Assembly (NCBI GenBank): GCA_004553575.1
Contig: SFLA01000001.1
Coordinates: 1-64,000 of the forward strand
Direction of reading: 5' to 3'
Length of the DNA stretch: 64,000 nt
From: Clostridiales bacterium
GTDB taxonomy: Bacteria > Bacillota > Clostridia > Oscillospirales > CAG-382
Shown here: in pieces, positions 62,758 through 64,000 of the stretch
Numbering within the stretch: position 1 is the stretch's first letter
Layout: every line of letters starts with the position of its first letter
Program-made: the position numbers and the translations under genes
Notes under the pieces: model-generated
The model's input: only the letters and a program-made list of their open reading frames with translations
Told to the model about the DNA's origin: nothing
Database searches by the model: none

Positions 62758-63498
62758 TTGGATATAAGTATAAACGGCGCCAGAATTCTGTTCATAATAC
62801 CTATATTCGGCGGAATAACCGTTACCGAAACGCAGGTCAACAGCGTACTCGTGCTGATTCTCGTGTTCGCACTGTGTAAATTCCTTACCCACGATATGCG
62901 GGTGCGCGACATATCGAAGCGTCAGATTATAGCCGAATATATCGTAACAAAGGTGCAATCGCTCGTAGAGGCCAACATGGGCGGTAAGTTTATGAACTTC
63001 ACCCCCTTCATCATAACGATTCTGGCGGCTTCCGTCTTCTCGAGCTTTATATCGCTGATAGGTCTTTACCCGCCGACTGCGGATCTCAACACGCTTATCG
63101 GCTGGTCGCTGGCGGTATTTGTGCTTATAACCGCCCAGAAGATGAAGACCGGATTCTTCAGGTATCTGCGCGGATTTACCCGGCCATACGCCGTGCTTAC
63201 TCCGTTCAACATAATAAGTGAAGTATCGACGCCGGTATCGATGGCGTTCCGTCATTTCGGCAATACCACCTCCGGAGTCGTAATATCGACAATGCTTTAT
63301 GCGGCGCTCGCGGTGCTTTCCAACCTGCTGCTCGGCTGGCTGCCGGGTGCTCTCGGAAGCATACCGTTGCTTCAGGTCGGGCTTCCCGCAGTGTTTTCAA
63401 TCTACTTCGATCTGTTCAGCGGCTGTCTTCAGGCGTTCCTGTTCGCAATGCTGACCATGCTGTATATAGCGACTGCCGACCCGACCGCGGAGCAGTGA
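62758..63498 (+). CDS. atpB: ATP synthase F0 subunit a
   Basis: This 246-residue polytopic subunit has the functional Arg in the penultimate-helix motif STPVSMAFRHFGN and the conserved LLGWLPGALG...LPAVFSIYFDLFSG segment. It forms the ion half-channels next to the c-ring. It starts with TTG 62758, 3 nt after the previous stop, with an AAAAGG site upstream. Confidence 0.94.
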   Translation: MDISINGARILFIIPIFGGITVTETQVNSVLVLILVFALCKFLTHDMRVRDISKRQIIAEYIVTKVQSLVEANMGGKFMNFTPFIITILAASVFSSFISLIGLYPPTADLNTLIGWSLAVFVLITAQKMKTGFFRYLRGFTRPYAVLTPFNIISEVSTPVSMAFRHFGNTTSGVVISTMLYAALAVLSNLLLGWLPGALGSIPLLQVGLPAVFSIYFDLFSGCLQAFLFAMLTMLYIATADPTAEQ

Positions 63499-63523
63499 GA
63501 CGTTAAAACTTAAAAGATATTAA

Positions 63524-63811
<288 letters not shown>

Positions 63812-63850
63812 TAACTCAAAGCCGCAATTCCCGAAAGGGGGAAATAACGA

Positions 63851-64000
63851 ATGAGCATCGGTGAATATCTCCAGCTCATCTCTATTGATCCGTGGCATAT
63901 CGCCGCATCGGTACTGAATCTTATAATTCTGTTCTTCATAGTAAAGCGGTTTCTTTACAAGCCGGTGGTAAAAATACTGAACGAGCGTAATCAGCAGGTT
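63851..64000 (+). CDS. atpF: ATP synthase F0 subunit b (5' part, runs off right edge)
   Basis: The first 50 residues are visible. A hydrophobic helix (IAASVLNLIILFFIVKRFLY) is followed by KPVVKILNERNQQV, the start of the stalk helix. The gene continues outside the window. GGGGG is about 8 nt before the ATG. The order I-a-c-b is the normal F0 layout. Confidence 0.9.
   Translation, partial: MSIGEYLQLISIDPWHIAASVLNLIILFFIVKRFLYKPVVKILNERNQQV

Overview
The window looks like chromosomal DNA of a spore-forming member of the Clostridia, most likely an Oscillospirales/Ruminococcaceae-type gut or rumen anaerobe (inference). The evidence is GC-rich codon use, strong Shine-Dalgarno sites with some TTG and GTG starts, many sporulation genes (two SpoIID-type proteins, SpoIIQ, SpoIIR, SpoIIE, spore-type LysM-GH18 and NodB hydrolases), a type I dockerin, a GH95 fucosidase, and the start of a Na+-type F-ATPase operon. 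No plasmid, phage, IS element or CRISPR array was seen. The only foreign-looking stretch is an AT-rich, 5'-truncated RHS tip at the left edge beside tRNA-Leu(CAA).

Layout. 1-0.7 kb: RHS remnant and tRNA-Leu. 0.7-6.9 kb: a DUF6259 glycosidase-like protein, then SpoIID-like, a membrane protein, SpoIID and SpoIIQ. 6.9-14.2 kb (minus): spoIIR-addB-addA. 14.3-24.4 kb: a Nudix hydrolase and three large secreted proteins (calcineurin-type lipoprotein, 1453-residue dockerin protein, GH95). 24.4-25.6 kb (minus): a 77-residue Cys-containing peptide ending in serine, 4 nt upstream of an HprK/PEPCK-like kinase, behind a good promoter and a potentially folded leader. 25.8-34.2 kb: Gfo/Idh/MocA oxidoreductase, SpoIIE, LysM-GH18 protein, class A beta-lactamase-like serine hydrolase, a large YfhO-like membrane protein, and a double-NodB deacetylase. 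34.3-42.4 kb (plus): NlpC/P60-miaB-YlbF family-mutS-mutL-tgt. 42.5-44.2 kb: proS. 44.4-46.7 kb: a repeat-rich surface protein.

46.8-60.1 kb looks like one 13-kb operon running from a clear sigma-A promoter to a strong terminator, with many start/stop overlaps. It begins with a PF14907-type nucleotidyltransferase, an ABC exporter and an S26-type signal peptidase. It continues with a CpsB-type phosphatase, an Ig-like membrane protein, two fused Wzz/BY-kinases, a CapD/PglF-type dehydratase, a phosphoesterase and a DUF4434 lipoprotein. The first three genes resemble the export and tailoring half of a peptide system, and the remainder is an exopolysaccharide regulation and synthesis set. 60.2-64 kb: a U32 protein, divergent from atpI-atpB-atpE-atpF.

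The most interesting signal is a possible two-locus peptide-tailoring system. A short peptide with a C-terminal Ser is paired with an HprK-like kinase at 25 kb. A nucleotidyltransferase, an ABC exporter and a signal peptidase lie at 47-50 kb. Kinase, nucleotidyltransferase and ABC exporter are the accessory set of phosphorylated lasso peptides, but no lasso cyclase or leader peptidase is present here. The link between the two loci is inference.
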